From JAQBQB01 sp963757185 (GTDB lineage: Bacteria; Gemmatimonadota; Gemmatimonadetes; Gemmatimonadales; Gemmatimonadaceae), in assembly GCA_963757185.1 (NCBI GenBank), contig CAVWQI010000007.1, positions 5,995 through 69,994 on the forward strand: 64,000 nucleotides of DNA. Direction: 5' to 3'. This document shows, piece by piece, positions 47,566-55,575 of this stretch. Positions within the stretch are counted from its first letter, which is position 1, and every line of letters starts with the position of its first letter. The notes under the pieces were generated by a model. It was not told the DNA's origin and did not search any database. It worked only from the letters and a program-made list of their open reading frames with translations. The position numbers and the translations under genes are program-made.

Positions 47566-48947
47566 GCCGCCCCCCTGGCCGTCTCCGCCGTCTCCGCCGT
47601 TTCAAAGAACGCCGCGTGCAGGCGCTGCATGGCGGGCGTCACCTGCTCGTCGTCGACGACCATCGTCAGGTTGATCCGGCTCGCGCTGAGCGACAGCATG
47701 TGCACGCGCACGTCGCCGATCGCGTCGAGCGCGCGCGCCATCGCGTGCCCGCCCTCGGCGATCGCACCGCCGACTACCGCGACGATGCCGCGATTGCGCT
47801 CGATGGCCACGTCTCCCAGCGATCGGAGGTCGGAAACGATCGAATCGAGTCGCGAAGCGTCGTCCACCGTCAACGACACAGACACTTCCGACGTCGCGAC
47901 GACGTCCACCGAGGTCTTGTGCCGCTCGAACGTCGCAAAGATCGACCGCAGAAATCCCTCCGTGAGCAGCATGCGCGGCGAACCGACGCGCACGAGGGTC
48001 ACGCCCGCTTTACCCGCGATCGCGCTGACCGATCGTTGGGGCGCGTCGAAGGTGATCTTGGTGCCGTGTCCCTGCGGCTTCATCGAGTTGAGAACGTAAA
48101 CCGGAATACCGAGTCGAACGGCGGGCGCAATCGTGTTTGGATGGAGCACCTTCGCGCCGAACGACGCCAGTTCCGACGCCTCTGTGAACGCAATCTGGTC
48201 GATCAGCCGCGCCGATGGAACGACGCGCGGGTCGGCGGTGAGCATTCCGTCCACGTCGGTCCAGATCTCGATCGCGTCGGCCCGGACGGCGGCGCCGATG
48301 AGCGACGCGCTGTAGTCGCTGCCGCCGCGTCCGAGCGTCGTGATGATTCGCGTTCCCTCCGAAGCGCCGATGAAACCGCCGAGCACCGGAACCTGTCCGT
48401 CGCGCAACAGCGGGAGGATGAGGCGGCGGCACGAGTCCGCGATCGCGTCGCGCTGCGGCTCGGCGCGCGTGAAGGCGTCGTCGGTGATCATGACGTCGCA
48501 CGCGTCGACGTGAACCGCGGGCACGCCGAGTCGCCGAAAGGCGGCGACGCAAAGCAGCGACGACATCCGCTCGCCGAACGACGCGATTGCGTCGAGGCTG
48601 CGCGGCGTGACGTCACCCAAAGTCGACAGCGCCTCGGCGAGGTGCGCGAGCTCGTCGACCATCGCGCTCAACTCCTCGCACGTCTCGACCGCCTCGCCTC
48701 CCTCGCCGAGCAGCCGTTCGGCTTCGCTCAGGTGTCGGTCGCGAAGCCCCTCGAGCGAGGCGAGCGCGCCGAGCAGATGTCCCCGCGCCGCCTGTTCGGC
48801 GAGCGCGAGCAGCGAGTTCGTCACGCCGCCGAGCGCTGAGACGACGACGATCGGTTCGCGATCGAGCCGCGTGCTGACGATGCTCGAGGTCCGCCGAACG
48901 GCGTCCGCGTCGGCGACCGACGTTCCGCCGAACTTGAGGACGATCAC
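47562..48947 (-). CDS. lysC: Aspartate kinase, monofunctional
   Basis: Commits aspartate to lysine/threonine/methionine synthesis. 461 residues from the GTG at 48947: IVLKFGGTSVADADAVRR at the N-terminus, IASFGERMSSLL near 125, GRGGSDYSASLIGAAVRADAIEIWTDVDGM near 205, and two ACT domains at the C-terminus (LVRVGSPRMLLTEGFL and GIVAVVGGAIAEGGHAM) that usually confer feedback inhibition. No homoserine dehydrogenase fused. GTG overlaps the asd stop. Confidence 0.95.
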   Translation of the reverse strand: MIVLKFGGTSVADADAVRRTSSIVSTRLDREPIVVVSALGGVTNSLLALAEQAARGHLLGALASLEGLRDRHLSEAERLLGEGGEAVETCEELSAMVDELAHLAEALSTLGDVTPRSLDAIASFGERMSSLLCVAAFRRLGVPAVHVDACDVMITDDAFTRAEPQRDAIADSCRRLILPLLRDGQVPVLGGFIGASEGTRIITTLGRGGSDYSASLIGAAVRADAIEIWTDVDGMLTADPRVVPSARLIDQIAFTEASELASFGAKVLHPNTIAPAVRLGIPVYVLNSMKPQGHGTKITFDAPQRSVSAIAGKAGVTLVRVGSPRMLLTEGFLRSIFATFERHKTSVDVVATSEVSVSLTVDDASRLDSIVSDLRSLGDVAIERNRGIVAVVGGAIAEGGHAMARALDAIGDVRVHMLSLSASRINLTMVVDDEQVTPAMQRLHAAFFETAETAETARGAA

Positions 48948-50040
48948 GAGCCGCCGAGCAGCCCGCAGCGCACCATCAACTCGGCGTTCAGCACCGACGC
49001 GCCGGCCGCGCCGCGAATCACGTTGTGCCCCATCGCCACGAGCTTCACGTCGAAAACCGGGTCGGGGCGCACTCGCCCCACGATCACCGTCATTCCGCCG
49101 CCCGCGTCCACCTGCCGCCGCGGCTGCGGGCGGTCCGGCTGGTCCGTGAGACGACCGGTCGCTCGGGCGCACTCGGCAGATTTCTGGCGTCGTCGGCGCC
49201 GCGCCATTCGGCGATAGCGCTCGACACCTCGTCCGCCGGCACGTGCTTCTTGAGCGCGAGCGAAATACAAACGGTATGGCCGTGCTCCACCGGAACCCGA
49301 TTCGCGTGCGCGCTGACGGCGAACGCCGCGCTCTCGATCGACGATGACTTCACAGCGCCGAGGAACTTGCGCACCTCGGCTTCGATCTTGGGCTCTTCGT
49401 CGGCGATGTACGGAATCACGTTCCCGATGATGTCGAGCGAGGGAACGCCGGGATACCCCGCCCCGGAGACGGCCTGCATCGTCGTGACGATCATGCGCTC
49501 GATGCCGAACGCCTGATGGATCGGCGCTATTGGAAGCGTCGTGACGATCGCCGAGCAGTTTCCGTTCGCGACGATCGCGCCGGGCCAGCCGCGATTCTTC
49601 CTCTGCGCCTCGATCACGCCGAGGTGATCCGGATTGACCTCGGCGATGACGAGGGGCACGTCCGGGTCCATCCGATAGTTCTTGGCGTTCGTCAGGACTG
49701 TTCGTCCGGCGCGCGCGAACGCGGGCTCCGCGTCACCCGCCGCGGCAGAATCGAGCGCCGAGAAGACGATGTCCGCGTCGACGCGATCCGGATCGCACGG
49801 CTGGACGGTCATGTCGGCGACGAACGGCGGCATGTCGCCGGCGCCCACCCACCGCGCGGCCTCGCGATACGGCTTGCCCGCCGAACGCTCCGACGCGGCG
49901 AGCGAAACGATCTCGAACCAGGGATGCCCGACGAGCAGCCGAATGAACGCCTGCCCGACGGCGCCCGTTGCGCCGAGGATCGCGACGCGTCGCCGGCTGC
50001 CGGGGCTGGGTGACGGGGGGTTCGAGGGCACGAGGATCAC
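48944..50040 (-). pseudogene. asd: Aspartate-semialdehyde dehydrogenase, one frame slip near the 3' end
   Basis: Reduces aspartyl phosphate to the semialdehyde used by DapA. From the GTG at 50040: ILGATGAVGQAFIRLL near residue 20, VIAEVNPDHL, the catalytic-cysteine segment VANGNCSAIVTTLPIAP near 160, SGAGYPGVPSLDIIGN near 193 and NRVPVEHGHTVCISL near 247. At about 49150 one base is missing; in the shifted frame the protein continues LTDQPDRPQPRRQVDAGGGMTVIVGR and ends GHNVIRGAAGASVLNAELM, the normal C-terminus. An essential gene intact except for one base suggests a sequence error. Confidence 0.88.
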
Positions 50041-51029
50041 ACGAGCAGAGTCTTTACGATCTTCTTATACGATTCCACCGCCGACTTGAGCTCTCGCACG
50101 CTGATGAACTCTCCGGGTGTGTGCGCGACGTGGATCGAGCCGGGACCGAAGAGGAGCGGCGTACCCCACCGCGAGAGCAGCGGGATGTCCGACGTATACG
50201 CGACAGGTGCAACTTCGAAGCCGGGGATCGTGTGAAAATGCTGCGCCGGGATGTGCGATCCGAACTCGAGCTCGGCTCGCCCTTTCGCCCACTTCTCGAT
50301 CTGGGCGCGAATCGGCGCCACGTCGCCGACGAGCCGAAACATGATCTCGGCTTCGGCCGCGGCCGGAATGATGTTCGCCGCTGTGCCGCCGCGCAGGACG
50401 CCGACGTTGTACGTCGTGTCGCCGAGGACGCCGTCGCGCGGCAAGTCGAGCTGATCGAGCGTGGGCAGCAGAGAAAGCATCGGCGTGATGGCCGACTCGC
50501 CGAGATGTGGGTACGCCGAGTGCGCGGCCCGGCCGTGCGTTCGCACCGTGACGCGGAGCGAGCCCTTGGCGCCGCTCGCGAGCTTGCTCTCCGTCGGCTC
50601 GCCGTTCACGAGAAACTTGCTGGTCGCCGTGAGATGATTCGCCGCGCGCGCGCCGTCCGATCCCTTCTCTTCTCCGACGACGAACAACAGGTCGACGCGT
50701 TCCTCACCGGCGTTCGCGAGCTCGTCGGCGGCGGCGAGCATCGCGGCGGCGATTCCCTTCGCGTCGCACGCCCCGCGGCCCTTGAGTTGATCGCCGTCGC
50801 GCTTGGGCGCGATGTACGGCAGGACTGTGTCGAGATGGGTGGAGAACGTGACGCCCCGCCCTTTCCGCGACGCCCAAACGTTTGCGCGGTCCTTCGTCAC
50901 CTCCTGGAGCGTGACGTTCCAGCCGCGCGCGACGAGCCATTTCGAGACGAAATCCACCGCGCTGCTTTCGGCGCCCGTGGAGGAATCCAACGCGAGAAGT
51001 TCGGCGGCCAGCGAGACGACATCGGTCAT
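50037..51029 (-). CDS. dapE: M20 family deacylase, probable succinyl-diaminopimelate desuccinylase
   Basis: 330 residues. The di-zinc site is visible: VTFSTHLDTVLP (His/Asp), GRGACDAKGIAAAML (bridging Asp), VVGEEKGSDGAR (catalytic Glu-Glu), with a dimerisation domain (KGSLRVTVRTHGRAAHSAYPH) inserted, and PGSIHVAHTPGEFIS holding the last His ligand. Family sequence alone does not separate DapE from ArgE or LysK, but it is the first gene of an operon containing dapD, whose succinylated product needs DapE. Its stop overlaps asd (GTGA). Confidence 0.8.
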   Translation of the reverse strand: MTDVVSLAAELLALDSSTGAESSAVDFVSKWLVARGWNVTLQEVTKDRANVWASRKGRGVTFSTHLDTVLPYIAPKRDGDQLKGRGACDAKGIAAAMLAAADELANAGEERVDLLFVVGEEKGSDGARAANHLTATSKFLVNGEPTESKLASGAKGSLRVTVRTHGRAAHSAYPHLGESAITPMLSLLPTLDQLDLPRDGVLGDTTYNVGVLRGGTAANIIPAAAEAEIMFRLVGDVAPIRAQIEKWAKGRAELEFGSHIPAQHFHTIPGFEVAPVAYTSDIPLLSRWGTPLLFGPGSIHVAHTPGEFISVRELKSAVESYKKIVKTLLV

Positions 51030-51085
51030 GCCGCCAAAGCTAGCCAGTCAGGTTTTTGCGCGCGCACACTCCGCCGACCGTTGGA

Positions 51086-51137
51086 TGCCAGGACCCAGAC
51101 TCGAACTGGGACTCCCTTGCGGGAAAGGGATTTTAAG
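51086..51137 (-). other. Attachment site: 3' part of a tRNA-Leu(UAA) gene (attR-like)
   Basis: On the minus strand CTTAAAA (anticodon loop, UAA) is followed by TCCCT, a long class II variable arm (TTTCCCGCAAGGGAG), a perfect T arm CCCAG-TTCGAGT-CTGGG and the acceptor strand TCCTGGC plus discriminator A. The expected 5' half (GCCAGGA acceptor, D arm, 5' anticodon stem) is absent: sequence left of the anticodon loop diverges at 51138. A tRNA 3' fragment with host DNA on its 3' side and phage genes on the other is what integrase-mediated insertion into a tRNA leaves at the integrase-distal end. Confidence 0.8.
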
Positions 51138-51225
51138 ACGGTATCGAGCCCCCCGAGCGGCTGAGTTAACTCCCCGTTCCATAGTAGGCGATGCGCGCCG
51201 GAATGTACTCGTGCGCATGGTCGCG

Positions 51226-51244
51226 GCTACCAATTCCGCTACCA
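51226..51244. repeat. Direct repeat GCTACCA at the phage end
   Basis: Two GCTACCA units, 12 bases apart, start at 51226 and 51238. They could be integrase arm-type or regulator sites. Read on the minus strand the same region (GCGG-AATTGGTAG-CCGC) forms a D-arm-like stem-loop resembling the 5' half of tRNA-Leu, but the acceptor beyond GCCA does not pair with the 3' fragment at 51086, so a split tRNA is not supported. Confidence 0.45.
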
Positions 51245-51278
51245 GTGGCTGCGGCTCGCCGTCCAAGAGGAGCTACCC

Positions 51279-52160
51279 GTGAGCCCGCTGAATCTCTGGA
51301 AGCCGGAACCGAAGCGACGCTCAGGCATCGTACGCATGCCCCCGGTCGTGCCAGGCGTGTCCTTGTCGCGGTATACGAACACTGAGCTTGGCGTGCGAAT
51401 CGCGCGGCGAATCGGCCAGCCACGGCAAGATCCCGGCATTGCGTGGGCGCGCCTGATGCGCGAATCGAATCGCCCGAAGAAAGACGCGGCGCGTGAGGCG
51501 GTGCTGGATCTGTTGAGCGTCGGGCAATTCCCGAACCTCAAAATCCTGACGTTCCCCGCCTCGGACTGGCTCTTTGAGCACGCGCTATTCGCTCGACGCG
51601 GCGAACCGACCGATCGCGGTTCGCGGACAACGCAGGTCTGGGCGATGGAACGGGACGTGGCCGTCTTCCGCGCCGCCTGTCACAACATTCCCGTGGGGCG
51701 TCTCGGCGGAAAGCGCGGCGCGGTCCGCCATCTAGAGCCGCCGCCGTTCGCATCGGCGAATGTGCAGACGGCGAAGGTTGGGTGCTTCCTCTGTTGCGGG
51801 TTCGAGGATTTCGCCTTGGCCGGTACGCTCGGTTGCTTCAACGCCGCGTGGCTCGACTTCAACGGCCAATTAACCCAACGCCGCCTCGACGCGATTGAAT
51901 ATTTCTGGAAGCGTCAGGTCCGGTCGCTCCTCGTGGTCACGCTGCTCGAACTGCACCAGTCGGACTGGATGCGCGGGCGCATCAGCAACCACGGCGGAAC
52001 GGAGCACTTGCTTGCCTCGCGCCTTTCCGGAGCCGAGATCGAAAGCGTCTCACGCTATAGCGACGGGGCGCCGATGGTGCAAATCGTCCTGCGTCGCGTA
52101 TCTGGCACACCCGAGACGTTGAGAGTTGGGGCAGCGGTCTCCTCGCGGAGCTCGGAATGA
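51279..52160 (+). CDS. Phage protein of unknown function
   Basis: 293 residues from a GTG preceded by AAGAGGAG at good spacing; the first gene inside the phage. No domain is recognised with certainty. The order LTFPASDWLFEH (about residue 88), QVWAMERDVAVF (about 120), AWLDFNGQLT (about 188) and LLVVTLLELHQ (about 211) resembles the strands of a Rossmann-type methyltransferase (acidic end of strand 2, Asp at strand 4, strand 5), but a clear glycine-rich motif I is not visible. A CFLCCGF segment has three clustered cysteines. The end overlaps the next ORF by four bases. Confidence 0.6.
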   Translation: MSPLNLWKPEPKRRSGIVRMPPVVPGVSLSRYTNTELGVRIARRIGQPRQDPGIAWARLMRESNRPKKDAAREAVLDLLSVGQFPNLKILTFPASDWLFEHALFARRGEPTDRGSRTTQVWAMERDVAVFRAACHNIPVGRLGGKRGAVRHLEPPPFASANVQTAKVGCFLCCGFEDFALAGTLGCFNAAWLDFNGQLTQRRLDAIEYFWKRQVRSLLVVTLLELHQSDWMRGRISNHGGTEHLLASRLSGAEIESVSRYSDGAPMVQIVLRRVSGTPETLRVGAAVSSRSSE

Positions 52161-52501
52161 GGGACTCCACCGGACAGCTCGACTTGCTCCGATTCCCCGC
52201 CCCGTCGGCTCCGGGCTCTGAAAGCTCACGCCGCGCGGCTGAACGCATGACGGTAGAACGTCGCCGGCCGCAGTGGGCGAAAGTCCTTGAGGCATTGGCT
52301 CGGTGTCGCTTCGCGGTCTCGAGGGAGGAACTGTCTCGGCTGACGGGCATCAAGGAGGCGAGCCTGTGCGGCCGCCTGTACGAGCTCGCCCCGCTCTACG
52401 TCGAAGTGTCGTCGATGTCCTGCATCTCCGCGGCCGGCGAGAAGGTCAACGGCTACCGAATTTCTGAGGCCGGGCGACGGCGCTTGGCAGAGGCGGCATG
52501 A
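52157..52501 (+). CDS. Phage winged-helix DNA-binding protein
   Basis: 114 residues, ATG overlapping the previous stop (ATGA). Residues about 40-75 form a helix-turn-helix (KVLEALARCRFAVSREELSRLTGIKEASLCGRLYEL) followed by a wing-like ISAAGEKVNGYRISEAG. Similar short proteins occur in prophage early regions; its role (replication or transcription control) is not determined. Confidence 0.6.
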   Translation: MRDSTGQLDLLRFPAPSAPGSESSRRAAERMTVERRRPQWAKVLEALARCRFAVSREELSRLTGIKEASLCGRLYELAPLYVEVSSMSCISAAGEKVNGYRISEAGRRRLAEAA

Positions 52502-53429
52502 GCAAGCGGCCAGCGTATCAGTGGTATCCCGGCGACAAGATGCGCGACACGGCGCTGCAGGCGTGCTCGTTCGAGGCGCGCGGCCTGTGGCGCGAAATGC
52601 TGGACCTCATGCACGACGGCGAACCCTATGGCCATCTGACGGCTGGTGGCGTGCCCATCGACGACGCAGGCCTGCCCGGATCGTTGGGGTAGCTGTCAGG
52701 CGGGTAACAGCGTGGCTATTCGAGCTGGAGACGCGCAAGGTGTTCAGTCGGACCGATGGAGGTGTGATCTACAGCCGTCGAATGGTCCGTGACGAGAGGG
52801 TGCGCGAGGCACGCGCGAAGGGTGGTCCGAAGTCGCTCGAGAACCAGAACGTTCCGCGCCCGAAGGACGGTGGGAAGGATGGCCGGAAGGATACCTTGCC
52901 CCCACCCTTGGACCCATCCCCTGCAGTTGCAGTTGCAGTTGCTTCTGCAGTTGCTTCATCATCGGCCCGTGAAACGCTGCTCGCTGCAGTGCCGCACCGC
53001 CCGACGTGGGAAGCCGTTCTGAGCAGCGCCCTGCAGGGCATGCACGGGCCGCCACTCACGACCGAACAGCTCGATCGCGCTGTGGTGGACTACGTGGGGA
53101 ACGGGAATGTCGCGCCGGGGAAAGAGCCGAGCCTCCGGCACTTCCGCGCCTATCTGCAGGATGTCGGACGGGCGCCGGCGAAGTCTAACGCCGCAACGAC
53201 TATCCCGGTCCGCGGCGCGGCGATGTTCGGGAAGATCCGTGAACTGGCCCGATCGCAAGGCGGCTCAAGGTTCATCCCGCGCGACAGCGTGGCGGAACTT
53301 GGCGCCGATGTCTTGGCGGCCTATGAGCAGGTTGGCGGCGCCGCGGTATTCCTGGCCTGTCCGCCTGACAAGCTGTCTTACCTGCAGCGTGATTTCTCAC
53401 AAGCTTTGGAGGGCCGCGCGAGTGTTTGA
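52498..53429 (+). pseudogene. Phage replication-type protein (DUF1376-like N-terminus), one frame slip
   Basis: The start MSKRPAYQWYPGDKMRDTALQACSFEARGLWREM resembles the N-terminal domain of phage replication-initiation proteins that begin with a 'YPGD' segment. The frame stops at 52690, but restoring one G near 52674 continues as DAGLARIVGVAVRRVTAWLFEL...GGVIYSRRMVRDE and on to 53429. A low-complexity Ala/Val linker follows (52921-52958), then a C-terminal helical domain. ATG overlaps the previous stop. Probably one functional gene in the phage. Confidence 0.6.
52921..52958. repeat. Short tandem repeat (GTTGCA units)
   Basis: Repeated CAGTTG/GTTGCT hexamers encode an Ala-Val linker in the phage replication-type protein. 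Such hexamer tracts can change length by slippage without breaking the frame. Confidence 0.6.
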
Positions 53430-53757
53430 GAGACGGCCGACGCCGGTCTCGACCGTCCTGCATTCGGACCCGATGTTCGTCCAGGACGACGGGTCGGTCA
53501 ACGTCCGAGAATCAAGGTGCGAATGCGGCGCCGCGTTTGAGCAGACGCAACTCTCCGCCCGCTTCATGCGGATCGTCGAGAAGTGCGGGGAGGGCGCCGT
53601 GGCGGCCTTGCTTCGCGACATTCCCGAGATCTACGTTCCCGTCCACTGTCCACCCTGCGAACGCCGAGACCTCGGACGTGCTGCACGGATTGCGGAAGCT
53701 CGAGCCCTTCCCACCTCGCGTCCTATCTTTGGAGAACGAGACCATGCCGCAGACTAA
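53422..53757 (+). CDS. Phage zinc-ribbon protein (helicase-loader-like)
   Basis: 111 residues from the GTG at 53422, overlapping the end of the preceding gene. A CECG pair near residue 33 and a CPPC pair near 80 with KCGEG between form a probable zinc ribbon like that at the N-terminus of some phage DnaC-type helicase loaders. No ATPase domain follows, so it is either a stand-alone zinc protein or the remnant of a longer gene. Confidence 0.5.
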   Translation: MFERRPTPVSTVLHSDPMFVQDDGSVNVRESRCECGAAFEQTQLSARFMRIVEKCGEGAVAALLRDIPEIYVPVHCPPCERRDLGRAARIAEARALPTSRPIFGERDHAAD

Positions 53758-53935
53758 CCGACGACGCGGCCATTTCCCGGCCAATCGGCCAGAGTTCGCG
53801 TGCCACTGTGGGCGACTCCTGCGGGCTGCGGAGTACGTCGTCTGTCGGTGCGGTCATGCGTGGAGTCCGCGTCGTCGCTCAACCTCACGCAGTCGCGGCC
53901 CTAGCCGTCCATCTCGAAAACGTCCGGCCGCGTGA
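53744..53935 (+). CDS. Small phage zinc-ribbon protein
   Basis: 63 residues. ATG at 53744 has GGAGAA at suitable spacing. Cysteines CHC and CRC, about 17 residues apart (residues 22-41), suggest a four-cysteine zinc site; the C-terminal third is Arg/Ser-rich. It overlaps the end of the previous ORF by 14 bases. Confidence 0.45.
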   Translation: MPQTNRRRGHFPANRPEFACHCGRLLRAAEYVVCRCGHAWSPRRRSTSRSRGPSRPSRKRPAA

Positions 53936-53966
53936 CCCCTCTCTCCCACATGGGCTACCCGACCCG

Positions 53967-54332
53967 ATGACGCTCAAGCTCACGGTCCCAATGCCCTTGA
54001 ATTTGGCGAACTCCCGGTGCCACTGGCGAGTCAAGGACAAGCAACGCAAGGCGTACTTCGACGCGCTCGACTGGCTGGCGATGGCCAAGAAGATCCCCGC
54101 CCCGCCCAAGCAGCCGTTGGATTCCATCACGCTCAGCGTCGTGATGCACCTCGCTCGGCAGATGGACCACGACAACGCCGCGGCTCGGTGCAAATGGCCA
54201 ATCGACTGGCTGAAAACGCGGCGGTACATCGTCGACGACTCGCCCGCACATCTCCGGTGGGCATCCTTCCCAGAACAACGGGTCAAGCGCGATGGAAACT
54301 ACCGCATGGACCTAACCCTGGAGGCCGCATGA
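53967..54332 (+). CDS. RusA-like Holliday-junction resolvase
   Basis: 121 residues. VPMPLNLANSRCHWRVKDK opens it, and MDHDNAAARCKWPIDWLKTRRYIVDDSPAHLRW has the spaced aspartates and lysine (D.DN..K...D......DD) that form the RusA active site. In lambdoid and other phages such enzymes resolve replication or recombination intermediates before packaging. Position in the early block fits. Confidence 0.7.
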   Translation: MTLKLTVPMPLNLANSRCHWRVKDKQRKAYFDALDWLAMAKKIPAPPKQPLDSITLSVVMHLARQMDHDNAAARCKWPIDWLKTRRYIVDDSPAHLRWASFPEQRVKRDGNYRMDLTLEAA

Positions 54333-54496
54333 TCAGCCAAGGGACGATTCGCAGCGTCAAGCGCACGAAAACAGGAACATTGGCGATCCTGTCCGACGGC
54401 TCGACGTGGTATCTGCCGGACCCGTATTTCGGCAAGCCCACCGAATGGCAGGAGATGCCGCGAATTCCCCTGCCGGTCTACGCCGATGACGCTTAA
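54329..54496 (+). CDS. Small phage protein of unknown function
   Basis: 55 residues starting with an ATG that overlaps the RusA-like stop (ATGA). GTIRSVKRTKTGTLAILSDGSTWYLPDPYFG suggests a small beta fold. No family recognised. Confidence 0.5.
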   Translation: MISQGTIRSVKRTKTGTLAILSDGSTWYLPDPYFGKPTEWQEMPRIPLPVYADDA

Positions 54497-54725
54497 CGAC
54501 CTGACCGAGCGGGAGCGGGAAGTGGCCGAGCTCGTCGCTCAAGGCTTGAGCTGCGGCCAGATCGGCAAGCGACTGGTCAACCTGCGGGTTCGCGGCAAGG
54601 AGGGCGTGACGGGGGCAACGGTGAAGCAGACCATTGTTCGAATCGCTGATCGCATCGGCCCCGACGACTCCAAGCCGTACCTACGCGTGATGCGCTGGAC
54701 CATCCAACAGCAGCTCGCCGCGTAA
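54486..54725 (+). CDS. Stand-alone LuxR/GerE-type HTH protein
   Basis: 79 residues: LTEREREVAELVAQGLSCGQIGKRL and TGATVKQTIVRIADRIG match the LuxR C-terminal DNA-binding helices, here with a 12-residue insertion between the helices and no sensor domain. It overlaps the end of the previous ORF by 11 bases. As the last gene before the packaging/structural block it could control late transcription; that role is inferred from position. Confidence 0.65.
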   Translation: MTLNDLTEREREVAELVAQGLSCGQIGKRLVNLRVRGKEGVTGATVKQTIVRIADRIGPDDSKPYLRVMRWTIQQQLAA

Positions 54726-54811
54726 GTGTGTCACGTGCAACACTATCCGAATAGCACGTAGCGAATTAGAGCTAACGTGAAAGCGAGCAAGGTGCCAGAC
54801 TGTGCGGCACT

Positions 54812-55021
54812 ATGGCTTTCCCAAAGAAGGCTGGATTAGGCGATCCAACTGGCGTGAAGGCATACGCCGGCACGCGGGATAAGAACGCCGGCGAGATCGC
54901 CACGCCGGCGATGTCCAAAGTGGCGAAGCCGATGAGCCTAGCCGCGCCGCGCCCGCCCAAGATCGTCCATCCGGGCGATGCCATGAATCTGCCGGCGATG
55001 CACACGCCGAAGCACAACTGA
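54812..55021 (+). CDS. Small phage protein of unknown function
   Basis: 69 residues, basic and proline-rich (MAFPKKAGLGDPTGVKAYAG ... PAMHTPKHN). Stop overlaps the next start (TGATG). No family recognised; likely a co-translated structural-region ORF. Confidence 0.5.
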   Translation: MAFPKKAGLGDPTGVKAYAGTRDKNAGEIATPAMSKVAKPMSLAAPRPPKIVHPGDAMNLPAMHTPKHN

Positions 55022-55233
55022 TGGCCAAGTCGCTGATCAAGCCGTCTCGCAAGGGCTTGCTTCACAAGAAGCTCGGCGTGCCGCAGGGTCAGAAGATCCC
55101 CGCCGCCAAGATCGCCAAGGCGCTCCACTCGAGCAGCCCATCGCTCCGCAAGGAGGCCAACTTCGCGCGCAACTTAGGCCATCCGCCGGTCGGCACGCCC
55201 GAAAGCCCGTCACACAAAGGCAGGAACCGATAG
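55021..55233 (+). CDS. Small basic phage protein
   Basis: 70 residues, IKPSRKGLLHKKLGVPQGQKIPAAKIAKAL then SPSLRKEANFARNLG. Short proteins of this pattern are found upstream of terminase genes in tailed phages, but no function is assigned to them. Start overlaps the previous stop. Confidence 0.55.
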   Translation: MAKSLIKPSRKGLLHKKLGVPQGQKIPAAKIAKALHSSSPSLRKEANFARNLGHPPVGTPESPSHKGRNR

Positions 55234-55399
55234 TGGGCGTCGAACCGGGCCAGGCCTCAATGACGCAGCAGGTCCGCCTCGCAAGAGAAACGCGAGGGCG
55301 ATTGAAACGTGGACCTCGCGGACACCGGAACGCCGCGCTGAACTGCTTGCGCTCATCAGTCCCGAAGCCGACGCCCAGCAACACCCGAGCGCCGACTGA
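55233..55399 (+). pseudogene. Small phage ORF with a probable missing G
   Basis: A GTG at 55233 starts VGVEPG; restoring one G in the GGG run near 55249 gives a continuous 55-residue product through ARAIETWTSRTPERRAELLALISPEADAQQ to a TGA that overlaps the next ATG (TGATG). In the printed frame the ORF runs on with Arg/Pro/Ser-rich, shadow-like sequence. The repair restores the overlapping-ORF layout of the region. Tentative. Confidence 0.35.
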
Positions 55400-55575
55400 T
55401 GACAGTCGCCATGCGCCGAGCCCGAAAGGTGGCTGTCGCCCGCTGGCTTCACTCAGTCCTGGCCAAGATCGGGAACCAGAAGGTCGCCGTCCTCACAGGT
55501 GCCGCAGACAGCTCCCTAACGCGGGTGCTCTACGCCCGCCGCGTTGACGTAATGCGTCTCGCAAGGGGCCACTAA
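55399..55575 (+). CDS. Small basic phage protein
   Basis: 58 residues, MRRARKVAVARWLHSVLAKIGNQKVAVLTGAADSSLTRVLYARRVDVM, helical and basic. Stop TAA overlaps the ATG of the small terminase gene. No family recognised. Confidence 0.4.
   Translation: MTVAMRRARKVAVARWLHSVLAKIGNQKVAVLTGAADSSLTRVLYARRVDVMRLARGH

Noticed and set aside
51086..51260. A tRNA-Leu(UAA) interrupted by a group I intron
   Set aside because: The D-arm-like stretch at 51222-51250 is only about 85 bases from the anticodon loop, too short for a group I intron, and its acceptor does not pair with the 3' fragment beyond GCCA.
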